A DNA stretch of 64,000 bases, from NCBI RefSeq assembly GCF_900099655.1, contig NZ_FNDC01000009.1, positions 62,001 to 126,000 on the forward strand, written 5' to 3'. Shown here in pieces: positions 34,964-43,707 of this stretch. The stretch is from Planococcus glaciei (GTDB lineage Bacteria > Bacillota > Bacilli > Bacillales_A > Planococcaceae). The notes below the pieces were generated by a model that ran no database searches, was not told the DNA's origin, and saw only the letters and a program-made list of their open reading frames with translations. A program made the position numbers and the translations under genes. Each line of letters begins with the position of its first letter. Within the stretch, counting starts at the first letter, position 1.

Positions 34964-35666
34964 TGGAAGCTCCCCCTCTCGTGAAATCGTTCAGCATTTC
35001 TTCGAGCGGTACGTATGCGCTGAATGCCCCAATGGCCAGTGCCACTGCCGTATGCAGTAAAATCAGCAGCAAAAGGATCAGTTTAGGCGAGAATTCGGTA
35101 AAACTGCGGACAAAGCGGTATTGGATCGCGATGATCAATGCCGTAAAAATCGTCAATTGGTTAAAGAAAAACATGATAAACGTATAGTTGAAAATTGTAT
35201 TGTCCAAAAACGTTGCGGCCAGTGGCCCAAACGAAAACAAGGAAACCGGCATCGTAAATCCGGCTACAGCAAACAGGAAAAATAGCAGCGCTTTTTCAAT
35301 TAGCAGGATGGCCAATACATAAGACTGCATCACCAAAGCTGCCCGAAACGTCATCTTGGTGAATTTGCTGAATAAAAAAGCCACTCCGTACGTATGGAAA
35401 GCCATATAAAAGCCGGCCCACAGCAAGGTTCCAAGAAGCGAAGTCCAGCGAGCCAGTGTATAGGCATCCCAGGATGCTTCCGCCAAATAAGGCGTCAACG
35501 ATTTGGTGTTCATCCCCCAAATTTCGCTCAATGCAAAAAGAAGCAGCCCCAAAGCAAAAATTCCAAAAAGCCGCTGATTGAATTTCCGTATCTCGTTTTC
35601 CTGCAAATTATGTATCAAATCTCCATGGCGAGCAAAATAATGCCAGAATTTAAAGTCAAATGTCAT
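34956..35666 (-). CDS. Yip1-domain-like multi-pass membrane protein (YknW-like)
   Basis: 236 aa with five to six membrane segments after a short N-terminal cytoplasmic helix (HYFARHGDLIHNLQENEIRKF). No catalytic motif is visible. Size, topology and coupling to a HlyD/YknX-type protein suggest the YknW (Yip1) role in assembling an exporter. Start 35666 was chosen for AAAGGA 10 nt upstream. The identification rests largely on context. Confidence 0.6.
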   Translation of the reverse strand: MTFDFKFWHYFARHGDLIHNLQENEIRKFNQRLFGIFALGLLLFALSEIWGMNTKSLTPYLAEASWDAYTLARWTSLLGTLLWAGFYMAFHTYGVAFLFSKFTKMTFRAALVMQSYVLAILLIEKALLFFLFAVAGFTMPVSLFSFGPLAATFLDNTIFNYTFIMFFFNQLTIFTALIIAIQYRFVRSFTEFSPKLILLLLILLHTAVALAIGAFSAYVPLEEMLNDFTRGGASIE

Positions 35667-35821
35667 TCGATGTGATTCCTTTCGGCGCAAATGATGGTTC
35701 TGCTCTTTTACTTTACCAAAAATAACAGCGCTTTGAAACGTTTAAGTTACCACATTTTTCAATATTCAGGTCTTTAGACAGAAAGGCGCAGGGAATATCC
35801 ATGAAAGCTTTATAGGCACTA

Positions 35822-35852
35822 AAAAACCTCTGCATTTCTGCAGAGGTTTTTC
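35822..35852 (-). terminator. Terminator of the DUF2187 gene
   Basis: Perfect stem AAAAACCTCTGCA/TGCAGAGGTTTTT with loop TTTC. Confidence 0.88.
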
Positions 35853-35856
35853 ATAC

Positions 35857-36078
35857 TTAAACGATTTTGTATTTCTTATGTGAAATTACGGTCATGTTGG
35901 ATGCTGCACCAATTTCTTTTGCATCTTCAGGTGAAATTTCAACAATCACCGAGTTGTCCATAATTTTATAGATAGTTCCGTTGACTTCCACGCCATTGCG
36001 GGTGAAAGAGATCCATTCACCAATTCTGCGAGCTGCTACGAATTCGGATACTTCTTTTTCATGCGGTTGAAATGCCAT
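35857..36078 (-). CDS. DUF2187 family small protein (YkvS-like)
   Basis: 73 aa, with the typical IGEWISFTRNGVEVNGTIYKIMDNSVIVEIS core and a C-terminal ISHKKYKIV. It is a small all-beta KOW-like fold common in Bacillales; the function is unknown. Own terminator; ribosome-binding site GAGGCGAGG before ATG 36078. Confidence 0.85.
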   Translation of the reverse strand: MAFQPHEKEVSEFVAARRIGEWISFTRNGVEVNGTIYKIMDNSVIVEISPEDAKEIGAASNMTVISHKKYKIV

Positions 36079-36222
36079 ATTTATCCTCGCCTCTCTTTAG
36101 TAGAAACAATATCTATTCATTATAGCACAAATCAGGCAATATTTCATCTGTTAAGCTGACAGCTTTCAAAGAAAAATAGCAGCTTAACTGCTTTTCTTGC
36201 TTATAGCTGCTTCCTCTTTCGT

Positions 36223-37146
36223 TCACTCGACGCCCGGCAAGATTGTCAGTGTCTTGGCATCAGCGTCAAGCCGCGCCGGGACTCCGAGCGGGACAGAGAA
36301 ATGCGGTTCACAGTGGCCGATTTTAAATCCTTTGACGACCGGCACTTTCAAGTCTTTAAAATAATCATCGAGCACTTCGTCCAATGTGAGCGAGCGCTCC
36401 TTGTTCTTCGCTTCGGCATTTTTGAAATCGCCGATTACAATGCCGGCCGCTTCATCAAATTTCCGCGCCATCTTTAAGTGATTCAGCAGCTCGTCCACTT
36501 GATACGGTTCTTCGTCAATATCTTCAATCAATAAAATTTTGCCTTTTACATCCAGCTCGAATTTCGTGCCGATGCCGCTCCGGATCAGCGACAGATTTCC
36601 GCCGACCAGCTCGCCCTGAGCTACTCCGCCGGCCAGCGCCGTAAGCGGCGAAATTTCCTCGGAATAAAACAATTCGAACGGTCCGAACAATTGCCCAAAC
36701 ATCCGGGCGCTGCGCTCGTGGAACGTTTCTTTGCCGACGTCTGAAGCGAGCATCGGCCCGTGGAACGTTGTCAGCTCTGCATATTCTCCGATTGCTGTAT
36801 GTAAAAAGGTGATATCCGAATAGCCCCAGAATACTTTCGGATTTTCTTTGATCATCTGGAAATCGATTCGGTCTGTATAGCGCGCAGCCCCATATCCCCC
36901 GCCAGCACAGATGATGCCTGCAACTTCAGGGTCTTCGAACATAGCATGCAGATCAGCCAGCCGTTCGTCGTCTGTACCTGCCAAATGGCCGTTCTTCGCT
37001 TCCACCGATTTGCCCATTTTTATGTTTAAGCCGAGGCTTTCCAAAAACGGCAATGCTTTTTTCAAGTTCTCCAAATTCGGCGGGCTTGAAGGTGAAATGA
37101 TTCCTACTGTATCGCCTTTTTTCAATCGTTTTGGTAATGTCCGCAT
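36223..37146 (-). CDS. LD-carboxypeptidase (S66 family)
   Basis: 307 aa. N-terminal LKKGDTVGIISPSSP, the glycine-rich GIICAGGGYGAARY, the nucleophile Ser in FWGYSDITFLH, catalytic Glu in the LLIEDIDEEPY region and His in FKIGHCEPHFSVPLGV. S66 enzymes remove the terminal D-Ala from murein tetrapeptides during cytoplasmic wall recycling; microcin-C self-immunity proteins (MccF) are the alternative subgroup. ATG 37146 has AGGAG 9 nt upstream; ATG 37152 would be too close. Confidence 0.88.
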   Translation of the reverse strand: MRTLPKRLKKGDTVGIISPSSPPNLENLKKALPFLESLGLNIKMGKSVEAKNGHLAGTDDERLADLHAMFEDPEVAGIICAGGGYGAARYTDRIDFQMIKENPKVFWGYSDITFLHTAIGEYAELTTFHGPMLASDVGKETFHERSARMFGQLFGPFELFYSEEISPLTALAGGVAQGELVGGNLSLIRSGIGTKFELDVKGKILLIEDIDEEPYQVDELLNHLKMARKFDEAAGIVIGDFKNAEAKNKERSLTLDEVLDDYFKDLKVPVVKGFKIGHCEPHFSVPLGVPARLDADAKTLTILPGVE

Positions 37147-37491
37147 ATCCATCCACTCCTATTTCCGTCAATGTCTTTAAAGCTGCAATCCGCGTCCCGG
37201 TTCTTCCCTGCGGATTGGAACACTTTCTTTATCCAAGCATACCGTTTATCGCGAAAAAGTAAAACTTCAGCGGAACAGCCGCCTGCCTTCCAGCGGCCTT
37301 ATGCCGTGGATAAGATTGGTTCTCGAAACAAAACTATAAATTTAGAATTTTTAGTCATTTTGGTTCATGATAATCTTTTGATATCTCTCTATAATAAAAA
37401 ACAAGTTATAAATCGGTTAACTTAACCTCTGTAACTTACCGGGCGAGATCTTCTTTTATCCCCATATAAAAACCTAGAGGAGTGGATCAAG

Positions 37492-37596
37492 ATGAATTTT
37501 GATAAAGTGCTAGAACTAGAGTGGGAAGATCTTGCAATTGGCATGGCCGGTTCAACCATCTTAATGGTAGCCCTGAATTTCTTCACATTAATGTAA
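37492..37596 (+). CDS. 34-aa single-membrane-segment peptide
   Basis: MNFDKVLELEWEDLAIGMAG plus 14 further hydrophobic residues ending FTLM. An acidic N-terminus is followed by one membrane helix (about 16-34). It has an excellent ribosome-binding site (AGAGGAG, 10 nt before ATG) and its own downstream terminator. It lies alone in a 590-bp intergenic gap. I do not recognise the family. Size and topology recall small membrane regulators or type I toxin peptides, but no antisense RNA is evident, so no function is assigned. Confidence 0.6.
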   Translation: MNFDKVLELEWEDLAIGMAGSTILMVALNFFTLM

Positions 37597-37624
37597 GAGG
37601 TGACTTATGCATATCGGCGTATAT

Positions 37625-37665
37625 TAAAAGCCCTTTTCCGGCAAACTGGAGAAGGGCTTTTATTC
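37625..37665 (+). terminator. Terminator of the 34-aa peptide gene
   Basis: AAAGCCCTTTTCC pairs with GGAGAAGGGCTTT (two G-U/mismatch positions), then TTATTCATTTTTT. Confidence 0.82.
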
Positions 37666-37680
37666 ATTTTTTGGGCATAC

Positions 37681-37720
37681 AAAAACGCCTGCTCATAAAT
37701 GATTCGGGCAGACGTTTTAT
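37681..37720 (-). terminator. Terminator of the IDEAL-domain gene
   Basis: AAAACGCCTGC (37682-37692) pairs with GCAGACGTTTT (37708-37718), with a T-run on the minus strand. Confidence 0.82.
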
Positions 37721-37738
37721 CCTAGGGCTGGTTTCACG

Positions 37739-38203
37739 TTACAAACCTCCATTAAGTTGTTGTTTTTGTTGTCTCAGCAAGTCGTTGAACATCGCTTCAT
37801 CATGCAAAGTCAAAGCATGATCGATCATCCGGTTGAAGTTTTCCTGTTCCAGGAATTGAATCGCTTCTTCCGCTTCCTGCTTTGCCTGATCGTTCACTTC
37901 AAGCAATCCTTCTCTTTCTTCCTGCAAAATTGCTTGCAAGTGCATATGGATATCAGACACTAACAGCAGCTGATACAAAGGCAGCCGAATAAACCGATTG
38001 CCTTTTTGGAAGACAAACACTTCAGATAGGTTTTCTACCTGGAATGTGTTTAAATTGACAACTATCTCTTTGCCTTCTACCGGAATAAAATGAAACAGTT
38101 CATCGTCTTTTAAAATCGAGAAATATTGATAGGCGAAAACAAATCGAACGAGATGATCTTCTTTCTTTGTATAAAAAGGCTTCATCAATTTAACGTGCAG
38201 CAT
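37739..38203 (-). CDS. IDEAL-domain protein
   Basis: 154 aa. The C-terminal NFNRMIDHALTLHDEAMFNDLLRQ is the IDEAL domain found in Bacillales YpiB-like proteins; an acidic helical stretch precedes it (EEREGLLEVNDQAKQEAEEAI). The N-terminal ~80 residues are beta-rich and unrecognised. Start 38203 was set by the G-rich ribosome-binding site AAAGGGGGGAG; the longer open frame upstream overlaps another gene and lacks such a site. An extended -10 promoter lies 45 nt upstream. Confidence 0.75.
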   Translation of the reverse strand: MLHVKLMKPFYTKKEDHLVRFVFAYQYFSILKDDELFHFIPVEGKEIVVNLNTFQVENLSEVFVFQKGNRFIRLPLYQLLLVSDIHMHLQAILQEEREGLLEVNDQAKQEAEEAIQFLEQENFNRMIDHALTLHDEAMFNDLLRQQKQQLNGGL

Positions 38204-38249
38204 GACACTCCCCCCCTTTGCAAAAAGATAGAATATTCTTACTATATTT

Positions 38250-38258
38250 AGTATAGCA
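38250..38258 (-). promoter_or_regulatory. Extended -10 promoter of the IDEAL-domain gene
   Basis: On the minus strand TGCTATACT, i.e. TGn plus TATACT. No clear -35 box. About 45 nt before the start codon. Confidence 0.5.
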
Positions 38259-38294
38259 TAAATCTGTGGTTTCGGATACGAAAAAGCACAGCGA

Positions 38295-38663
38295 TTATTC
38301 TTTGATGCTGAAGTCTTCCCGGACCAAGTAATTCGGTGAAACGACAAAATGCATCTGGTCTTGGCGGACCCGAATAAAAAAGGCATCCAGCAGGGACCGT
38401 AAAAACTGTTGAAATTCCTGGTCTTCCATTTCACCTTTTTGAAAGACGATACGGTTCGCGGCCAAATCGATGTGGACCGACTCAACAGGGCCGCCTGTTT
38501 GGACCATATTTCGAAGCCTAAAACCGCTTGCGGACGAAGTAACTTGCCATTGGATTTTTTGAAAGCCTTGGTCTGTATGCCGCAGAAAAATTTCCCATTG
38601 CCCAATCGAATCTTGACTCATTACATACCCCAAATCTGGAATTTCCAAAACATAATCATCCAT
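38295..38663 (-). CDS. Conserved-looking hypothetical protein
   Basis: 122 aa, soluble, no signal peptide. Contains LGYVMSQDSIGQWEIFLRHT, VHIDLAANRIVFQKGE and a C-terminal VSPNYLVREDFSIKE. I do not recognise the family. ATG 38663 has a GGGGGA ribosome-binding site about 10 nt upstream. It is followed after 91 bp by the IDEAL-domain gene, which has its own promoter. Confidence 0.65.
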   Translation of the reverse strand: MDDYVLEIPDLGYVMSQDSIGQWEIFLRHTDQGFQKIQWQVTSSASGFRLRNMVQTGGPVESVHIDLAANRIVFQKGEMEDQEFQQFLRSLLDAFFIRVRQDQMHFVVSPNYLVREDFSIKE

Positions 38664-39232
38664 CAACTTCTTTTCCCCCGTCCTCTAACCCTTATAGGTC
38701 TATTATAATGATATTGTACCATTTTTATTCCAATATAGTAGTATTAATTTTTATTGCAACTGAATCAGCCTGGTCACTCGCCTTGCTTTCTTTTTCCGTA
38801 AAGTGAAAGCAAGTCGTAGCCTCCATCCTTTTGCAATTCTGAAATAGGATGAAGGCGAAACCGATATTGCCGTTGACCGGCTGCTGAAATCCAGCAGGCT
38901 TTTCCTGTTCCGGATAAACATTTCTTTAATGGCGATTTATCCGAACAATCGCCATTCGCCTCTGCAGCAAAACACGCAAGAAAACGGCAACCTTCCATAC
39001 AATCAGGCCTTTTATTTTTCACATCCGAAGATGCAGCATCCTGAATGGTTCCGTTATTTATTTGTTGCGCTGCCCCCCTTCCTGTAGAGGTTCTGGAAGC
39101 TGCAGGCAAGAAAAATGGCCAAAGAACTCGGCGGGCTGAGTTTGGATATCGGCTGAAAGATTACGATTAACTTTCTTTCAACGTCCGCGAGGCGTATAAT
39201 AGAAGGAAAGTTTTTATTTTGGAGCGATGCAT
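38664..39232. other. 569-bp gap upstream of the SWIM-domain gene
   Basis: Apart from one doubtful cysteine-rich frame on the minus strand and a competing 52-codon frame on the plus strand (ATG near 38929), I see nothing firm. It presumably holds the promoters of the hypothetical gene (minus) and the SWIM-domain gene (plus). Confidence 0.45.
38774..38998 (-). CDS. Doubtful small cysteine-rich protein
   Basis: 74 codons from ATG 38998, with AAAAGG 9 nt upstream. The product has five cysteines (CRFLAC, CSDKSPLKKC, KACWISAAGQ) and a basic C-terminus. The frame is open further upstream but with shadow-like composition. A 52-codon plus-strand frame covers part of the same DNA, so only one, or neither, is real. 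Confidence 0.3.
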   Translation of the reverse strand: MEGCRFLACFAAEANGDCSDKSPLKKCLSGTGKACWISAAGQRQYRFRLHPISELQKDGGYDLLSLYGKRKQGE

Positions 39233-40765
39233 ATGGCTACGGTTCAATCCCTGGCAAAACGATTCGATGATACAATTTACAATTATATGGCTGCTGTCGA
39301 AAAATCACTCATTCCATCGCGTGAGCAGGATGAGGAAATGGTTCGAAAAGCAGTCTTTTTAGTGCGCCATGACGGCGTTCAGATCCTATCGTTCAATGAA
39401 GAACGGCTTCTGCTTGAAGCAATCGTCAAGGATGCCCATACCGTTAAAGTACTCTTGAATTTCGATAAAATGACCGCTGCCTGCGCTTGTCCGCAAGACG
39501 AAATGTGCCGCCACAAGCTGGCGGTCATATTTGCCCTTTACCAAAAAATCGGCTCCTTATCCGAGTGGGTTGCAAAATGGCGTTCGCGCCCTTCTGACCC
39601 TGTTGCGGCATTAACAGGAAAACGCTCTCCGGAACAATGGACAGCTTTGATCCGCAATGCGTGGCGGGAGCCGATTCCGGATTACACGACCCGCAATTAT
39701 TTTTATTTTGAACAAATGTACGAAGGGCGCTTGAAAAACGCTTTGTCGTTTGTCCCTCTCGAACGCGAATGGAAAGTATTTTACCGGACGTATGCCCATT
39801 TAATTTCCCTTATGGAAGTGTGGGAGACCTATATCGCCGGCACTGAAGAAGTGCACCATTCCTTTTTCAAGACCTGGTTTGACGATGAAATGCATGCACT
39901 CCGTGATTTGCTGGAACAATTGCGCGTCCAGCACCGCACCTTTGAAGCAGACGACTTCTTAAAACATTTGCGGGGACTGGTCCGTTCATTTATCCAAGTA
40001 AGAGACGGATCGTTTTCGCAGCGCTTTTCGGTTTACCGGTTGTTTTGGGCCAATCTGTTTACCACCAATAAATTGCGGCTTGACGAAATCGGCGCTTTTG
40101 ACCGCCCTGACAGCCGCATTGAGGCTTTCTTCGCCATCTTATTGGAAGACGACGTTACCGTGAAAAAAATTGCGCCGGATGAAACGCCGGATTGGGTGCA
40201 GCTCGCTGTTTTGGCTGAAGAAAACGAGCACGTTCAAGCTTTAACGGCTATTCTGATGGCGGTTAAGCCCCATGTCAGAACCTTCTTGTTTGAAGGCTTA
40301 TATACCCAATACCGCCATCAGTATGTGCGTGTGCTGAGCCGCCTTTTCTCACAAATCCACTTGAGTGAAGCGGACTGGGAAGACCTGTTCAAGCAGTTTG
40401 GCCATTACGGGCTTCCCGCCTATTCAACGTATTTAATCGAAAAGCAATTATATAAACAATGGGCTGAACTGCATCACCTCCACAACTCTCCGCTGTACTT
40501 TGCGGAAGAATGCGGCTTAAAGGCAATACAGGAAGCTGCTCCGGATTATGCCTTGCCGCTTTTCCACCGCTATGCGATGGATTATTTGGAAGAACGCAGC
40601 CGGCCCAGCTATAAACAAGCGGTCCGAATCTGGAAAAGAATGAAGGCAGCCTGCAAAAAAAGCGGTCAAATGGAGTTCTGGAAAGCGTATATGACGGAAA
40701 TCCGTATTCAAAATAAACGACTGCGCGCACTCCAGGAAGAGATCGAGAAAGGAAATCTTTTATGA
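39233..40765 (+). CDS. ywqB: SWIM zinc-finger protein YwqB
   Basis: About 510 aa. The SWIM motif lies near residues 85-95 (CACPQDEMCRHKLAVIFALY: CxC then CxH). The remainder is helical without other recognisable domains. In Bacillus ywqB precedes the SNF2 helicase gene ywqA, as here, with a 4-nt overlap. SWIM proteins and SNF2 helicases often work together on DNA, so joint function is likely. Start 39233 was chosen because TTGGAG lies about 9 nt upstream; the ATG at 39227 is too close. Confidence 0.85.
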   Translation: MATVQSLAKRFDDTIYNYMAAVEKSLIPSREQDEEMVRKAVFLVRHDGVQILSFNEERLLLEAIVKDAHTVKVLLNFDKMTAACACPQDEMCRHKLAVIFALYQKIGSLSEWVAKWRSRPSDPVAALTGKRSPEQWTALIRNAWREPIPDYTTRNYFYFEQMYEGRLKNALSFVPLEREWKVFYRTYAHLISLMEVWETYIAGTEEVHHSFFKTWFDDEMHALRDLLEQLRVQHRTFEADDFLKHLRGLVRSFIQVRDGSFSQRFSVYRLFWANLFTTNKLRLDEIGAFDRPDSRIEAFFAILLEDDVTVKKIAPDETPDWVQLAVLAEENEHVQALTAILMAVKPHVRTFLFEGLYTQYRHQYVRVLSRLFSQIHLSEADWEDLFKQFGHYGLPAYSTYLIEKQLYKQWAELHHLHNSPLYFAEECGLKAIQEAAPDYALPLFHRYAMDYLEERSRPSYKQAVRIWKRMKAACKKSGQMEFWKAYMTEIRIQNKRLRALQEEIEKGNLL

Positions 40766-43482
40766 ACCAGTTCCAAACAGAAGGAAGCCGCACGTATTTC
40801 CTTAAAATAAACCGGTCCGACGAGTTTCGCATCCAAGCGGTCAACGAAGCCGGAAACCGTATCCCTCCCGAAATTTGGAAATCTTATTTGTATTTTCTTG
40901 ATAAAGAAAGTTTCTACGGCCTGACGGCACGGGTGGATGGCTTGGACCTGCTCCTGACACCGGCGGATTTTGTCCGTTTGTTTCAGCGGGAACCCCACCA
41001 TTACGTATCGTTCCAAGGACAGCGCACCGAAGACGAGGCATGGCTGAATCTGGCTGGAAGAGTGTCGGACTCCTTGAACGATCCGGATTTATGGAACCAT
41101 GTGTCAGTAGACGGCGATGACATCGTAATTGCCGCGTCTTTTGGCGATCCTGAAATCCAGGCGTTCCTTAGCGATACCATTCAGCAGCAGTTAAAGCAGA
41201 AAGGCTTAGCCCCTGCCCAATTGCCTTATATCCAGCATTTCGTCCAGCAAGCCGGCTGGGAAGGACTGCCGGCTGCTGATGATTATGTCTTGGCTGCCCA
41301 GCTGAGCGAACCGGATACCGATGCGTTCTGGTCGTTTAAAGTGGTGCTCCGCTCGAAGCGCGGGACCGTTTACTGGTCGCCTTCAAAACGGCGCATGGAC
41401 GAACCGATCGATAAAGTGCTGCCGGAAAAATGGCGTCCCTATTCCGAGGAAATTGCCCAACAGCAGCAATTGCTGCTGAGCTTATGCCCCTCTGTTGAAA
41501 GCTATGACGAAAGCCGGCTGTACCATGCGGAATGGACAGATGCCCAAGTGCTGGAATTTCTGCGCAATGATGCGGAAATTCTCCAGGCGTTCGGCATTGA
41601 AGTATCCATTCCTTCCTGGCTGAAAGCTGTCCAGGAATCCAAAATCCGTGTGCGGGCCAATATCCACTCCCCCGTCAAGAAAGCGTCGGTCGTCGGCCTT
41701 GACCAGATTGTGCGTTTTGATTGGCAGTTTTCATTGAACGGCCACGAACTCAGCATGAAGGATTTCCAGGAGCTTGTTGCAGAAAACAAGGAATTTATCC
41801 GCATCGGCAACGAATGGGTCCGCGTGGATTCAAACTTGCTGATGCAATTGCGGAAAATGATTGAAGAAGCCGATGACGCAGACTGGACGATCAAAGACAT
41901 GCTGTTCCAGAACGTACCGGAAATCATGCTGGATGATACGGTCGATGAAGAAGACCCGCTCGTTGAATTCCAGTTGAACCGCTCGCTGCGGACGCTTTTG
42001 GATAAGCTTCTAGATAAGCGCGATTTGCCGGAAACACCGATTCCGCCGGCTTTGCTTACCGAGCTCCGGCCTTATCAAAAAACGGGCTTCGACTATCTCG
42101 TGTTTATGCGGCAGGAAGGCTTCGGCCTCTGCCTGGCAGATGATATGGGCCTCGGGAAAACGGTGCAGCTGATCGCTTATCTGCTGCATGTCCACGGGAA
42201 AAACACGGAGCAGCCGTCCTTGATCATCTGCCCGACTTCCGTACTTGGGAACTGGCAGAAAGAATTGGAGCGCTTTGCACCGAACTTGAACGTGGTGGCG
42301 CACTACGGGACAAACCGTCCAAAAGCCGGTGACTTTGCGAAATTCCTGGCGGAAGAAAAGCCGGATGTTGTGTTATCAACTTACGGCATTGCTTCGTCCG
42401 ACGCAGAAGAAATGCAGGACATCCACTGGACCAGCATCACACTCGATGAAGCACAAAACATCAAGAACATGTACACGAAGCAATCCCGCACCATCCGTAA
42501 ATTCAAAGGCGACCACCACATTGCGTTGACTGGGACACCTATTGAAAACCGGCTGTCGGAATTATGGTCGATTTTTGATTTTATTAACAAAGGCTACCTG
42601 TACCGTATCAAGCAGTTCCAGGAAAACTTCATGATTCCGATTGAGCGGGATGATTCCGAAGAACACAAAGAAAAGCTGCGCAAGCGCATCCAGCCGTTCT
42701 TGCTCCGCCGGACAAAGAAAGATCCGGATCTCCAGCTGAATTTGCCGGAAAAACAGGAGCAGCTGGAATATTGTCCATTGACGCCGGAACAGGCGGCCCT
42801 TTACGAGGGGCTGGTGCAAGATACGGTGCAGAAAATGGAGACGCTCACAGGCTTCGAGAAAAAAGGGCTGGTGCTGAAAATGCTGAGCAAATTAAAGCAG
42901 TTATGCAACCATCCTGCACTGTATTTGAAAGAACCTTACAGTTCGGCTGAAGAAATACTGCCGAGATCTCAGAAGCTGGAGCGCATAGTGACTCTCGCCG
43001 GGGAAATTGCAGAGCGCGGGGAACAGTGTTTGATATTTACGCAGTATATTGGCATGGGCCACTTGCTGCAGCAGGCTATAAATGAACTGTATGGCCACGA
43101 AGTGCCATTTTTGACGGGGAGCATGCCAAAAAATCAGCGAGACTCGCTGGTGGCTGCTTTCCAGGAAGGCAAATTCCCGATTTTCATCCTGTCATTGAAA
43201 GCTGGCGGCACCGGCCTGAATTTGACCGCCGCTACCCATGTCTTGCATGCGGACCGCTGGTGGAATCCCGCTGTTGAAAACCAGGCGACGGACCGGGCTT
43301 ATCGCATTGGGCAGACCCAATTTGTCCATGTCCATAAGTTTGTAACGATTGGCACCATTGAAGAAAAAATCGATTCCCTGCTGACTCAAAAGCAATCGAT
43401 GTCTGAAGAATTTATCCAATCAAGCCAATGGATGACCGAGCTCTCCGACAACGAATTGAAAGAGCTGTTTTCATTCAATTAA
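40762..43482 (+). CDS. ywqA: SNF2-family DNA-dependent ATPase/helicase YwqA
   Basis: 906 aa. The N-terminal ~430 residues form a SNF2-associated region. The helicase core has motif I LADDMGLGKTVQL, Ia IICPTSVLGNWQKEL, II TLDEAQNIKN (DEAQ box), III ALTGTPIENRLSELW, IV LIFTQYIGMG, V SLKAGGTGLNLTAATHV and VI NQATDRAYRIGQ. SNF2 proteins translocate on double-stranded DNA to remodel protein-DNA complexes. ATG overlaps the ywqB stop (ATGA). A strong bidirectional terminator follows. Confidence 0.93.
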   Translation: MNQFQTEGSRTYFLKINRSDEFRIQAVNEAGNRIPPEIWKSYLYFLDKESFYGLTARVDGLDLLLTPADFVRLFQREPHHYVSFQGQRTEDEAWLNLAGRVSDSLNDPDLWNHVSVDGDDIVIAASFGDPEIQAFLSDTIQQQLKQKGLAPAQLPYIQHFVQQAGWEGLPAADDYVLAAQLSEPDTDAFWSFKVVLRSKRGTVYWSPSKRRMDEPIDKVLPEKWRPYSEEIAQQQQLLLSLCPSVESYDESRLYHAEWTDAQVLEFLRNDAEILQAFGIEVSIPSWLKAVQESKIRVRANIHSPVKKASVVGLDQIVRFDWQFSLNGHELSMKDFQELVAENKEFIRIGNEWVRVDSNLLMQLRKMIEEADDADWTIKDMLFQNVPEIMLDDTVDEEDPLVEFQLNRSLRTLLDKLLDKRDLPETPIPPALLTELRPYQKTGFDYLVFMRQEGFGLCLADDMGLGKTVQLIAYLLHVHGKNTEQPSLIICPTSVLGNWQKELERFAPNLNVVAHYGTNRPKAGDFAKFLAEEKPDVVLSTYGIASSDAEEMQDIHWTSITLDEAQNIKNMYTKQSRTIRKFKGDHHIALTGTPIENRLSELWSIFDFINKGYLYRIKQFQENFMIPIERDDSEEHKEKLRKRIQPFLLRRTKKDPDLQLNLPEKQEQLEYCPLTPEQAALYEGLVQDTVQKMETLTGFEKKGLVLKMLSKLKQLCNHPALYLKEPYSSAEEILPRSQKLERIVTLAGEIAERGEQCLIFTQYIGMGHLLQQAINELYGHEVPFLTGSMPKNQRDSLVAAFQEGKFPIFILSLKAGGTGLNLTAATHVLHADRWWNPAVENQATDRAYRIGQTQFVHVHKFVTIGTIEEKIDSLLTQKQSMSEEFIQSSQWMTELSDNELKELFSFN

Positions 43483-43484
43483 TA

Positions 43485-43526
43485 ATAATCCGGCCAGGCC
43501 CCCACCTGGCCGGATTCCCTTTTTAG
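43485..43526. terminator. Bidirectional terminator between ywqA and the 52-aa gene
   Basis: AATCCGGCCAGG/CCTGGCCGGATT stem with T-rich flank on the plus side. Confidence 0.85.
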
Positions 43527-43681
43527 ACGGAAAAGCCATCACCCTGCTTGACGGAACGGAAGATCTCTTTCAATTCACTTAGTTCCCGCTCCGCCTCTGC
43601 CAGTCGCCGATGCAGCTGAGCGGTCATTTTGATCAATTGCTCCATATGGACTTCCAATTGCAATTGCGCGTCTTTTGGCAT
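43523..43681 (-). CDS. 52-aa coiled-coil protein encoded behind ssb
   Basis: Reads MPKDAQLQLEVHMEQLIKMT and continues with AQLHRRLAEAERELSELKEI, ending VKQGDGFSV. Nearly all of residues 8-45 form an amphipathic helix with leucine heptads, i.e. a short coiled coil. ATG 43681 has an excellent AAAGGAGG ribosome-binding site. It starts 26 bp after the ssb stop, so it is probably cotranscribed with ssb. Family not recognised. Confidence 0.8.
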   Translation of the reverse strand: MPKDAQLQLEVHMEQLIKMTAQLHRRLAEAERELSELKEIFRSVKQGDGFSV

Positions 43682-43707
43682 GACTAAGTGCCTCCTTTAT
43701 TTGATGT

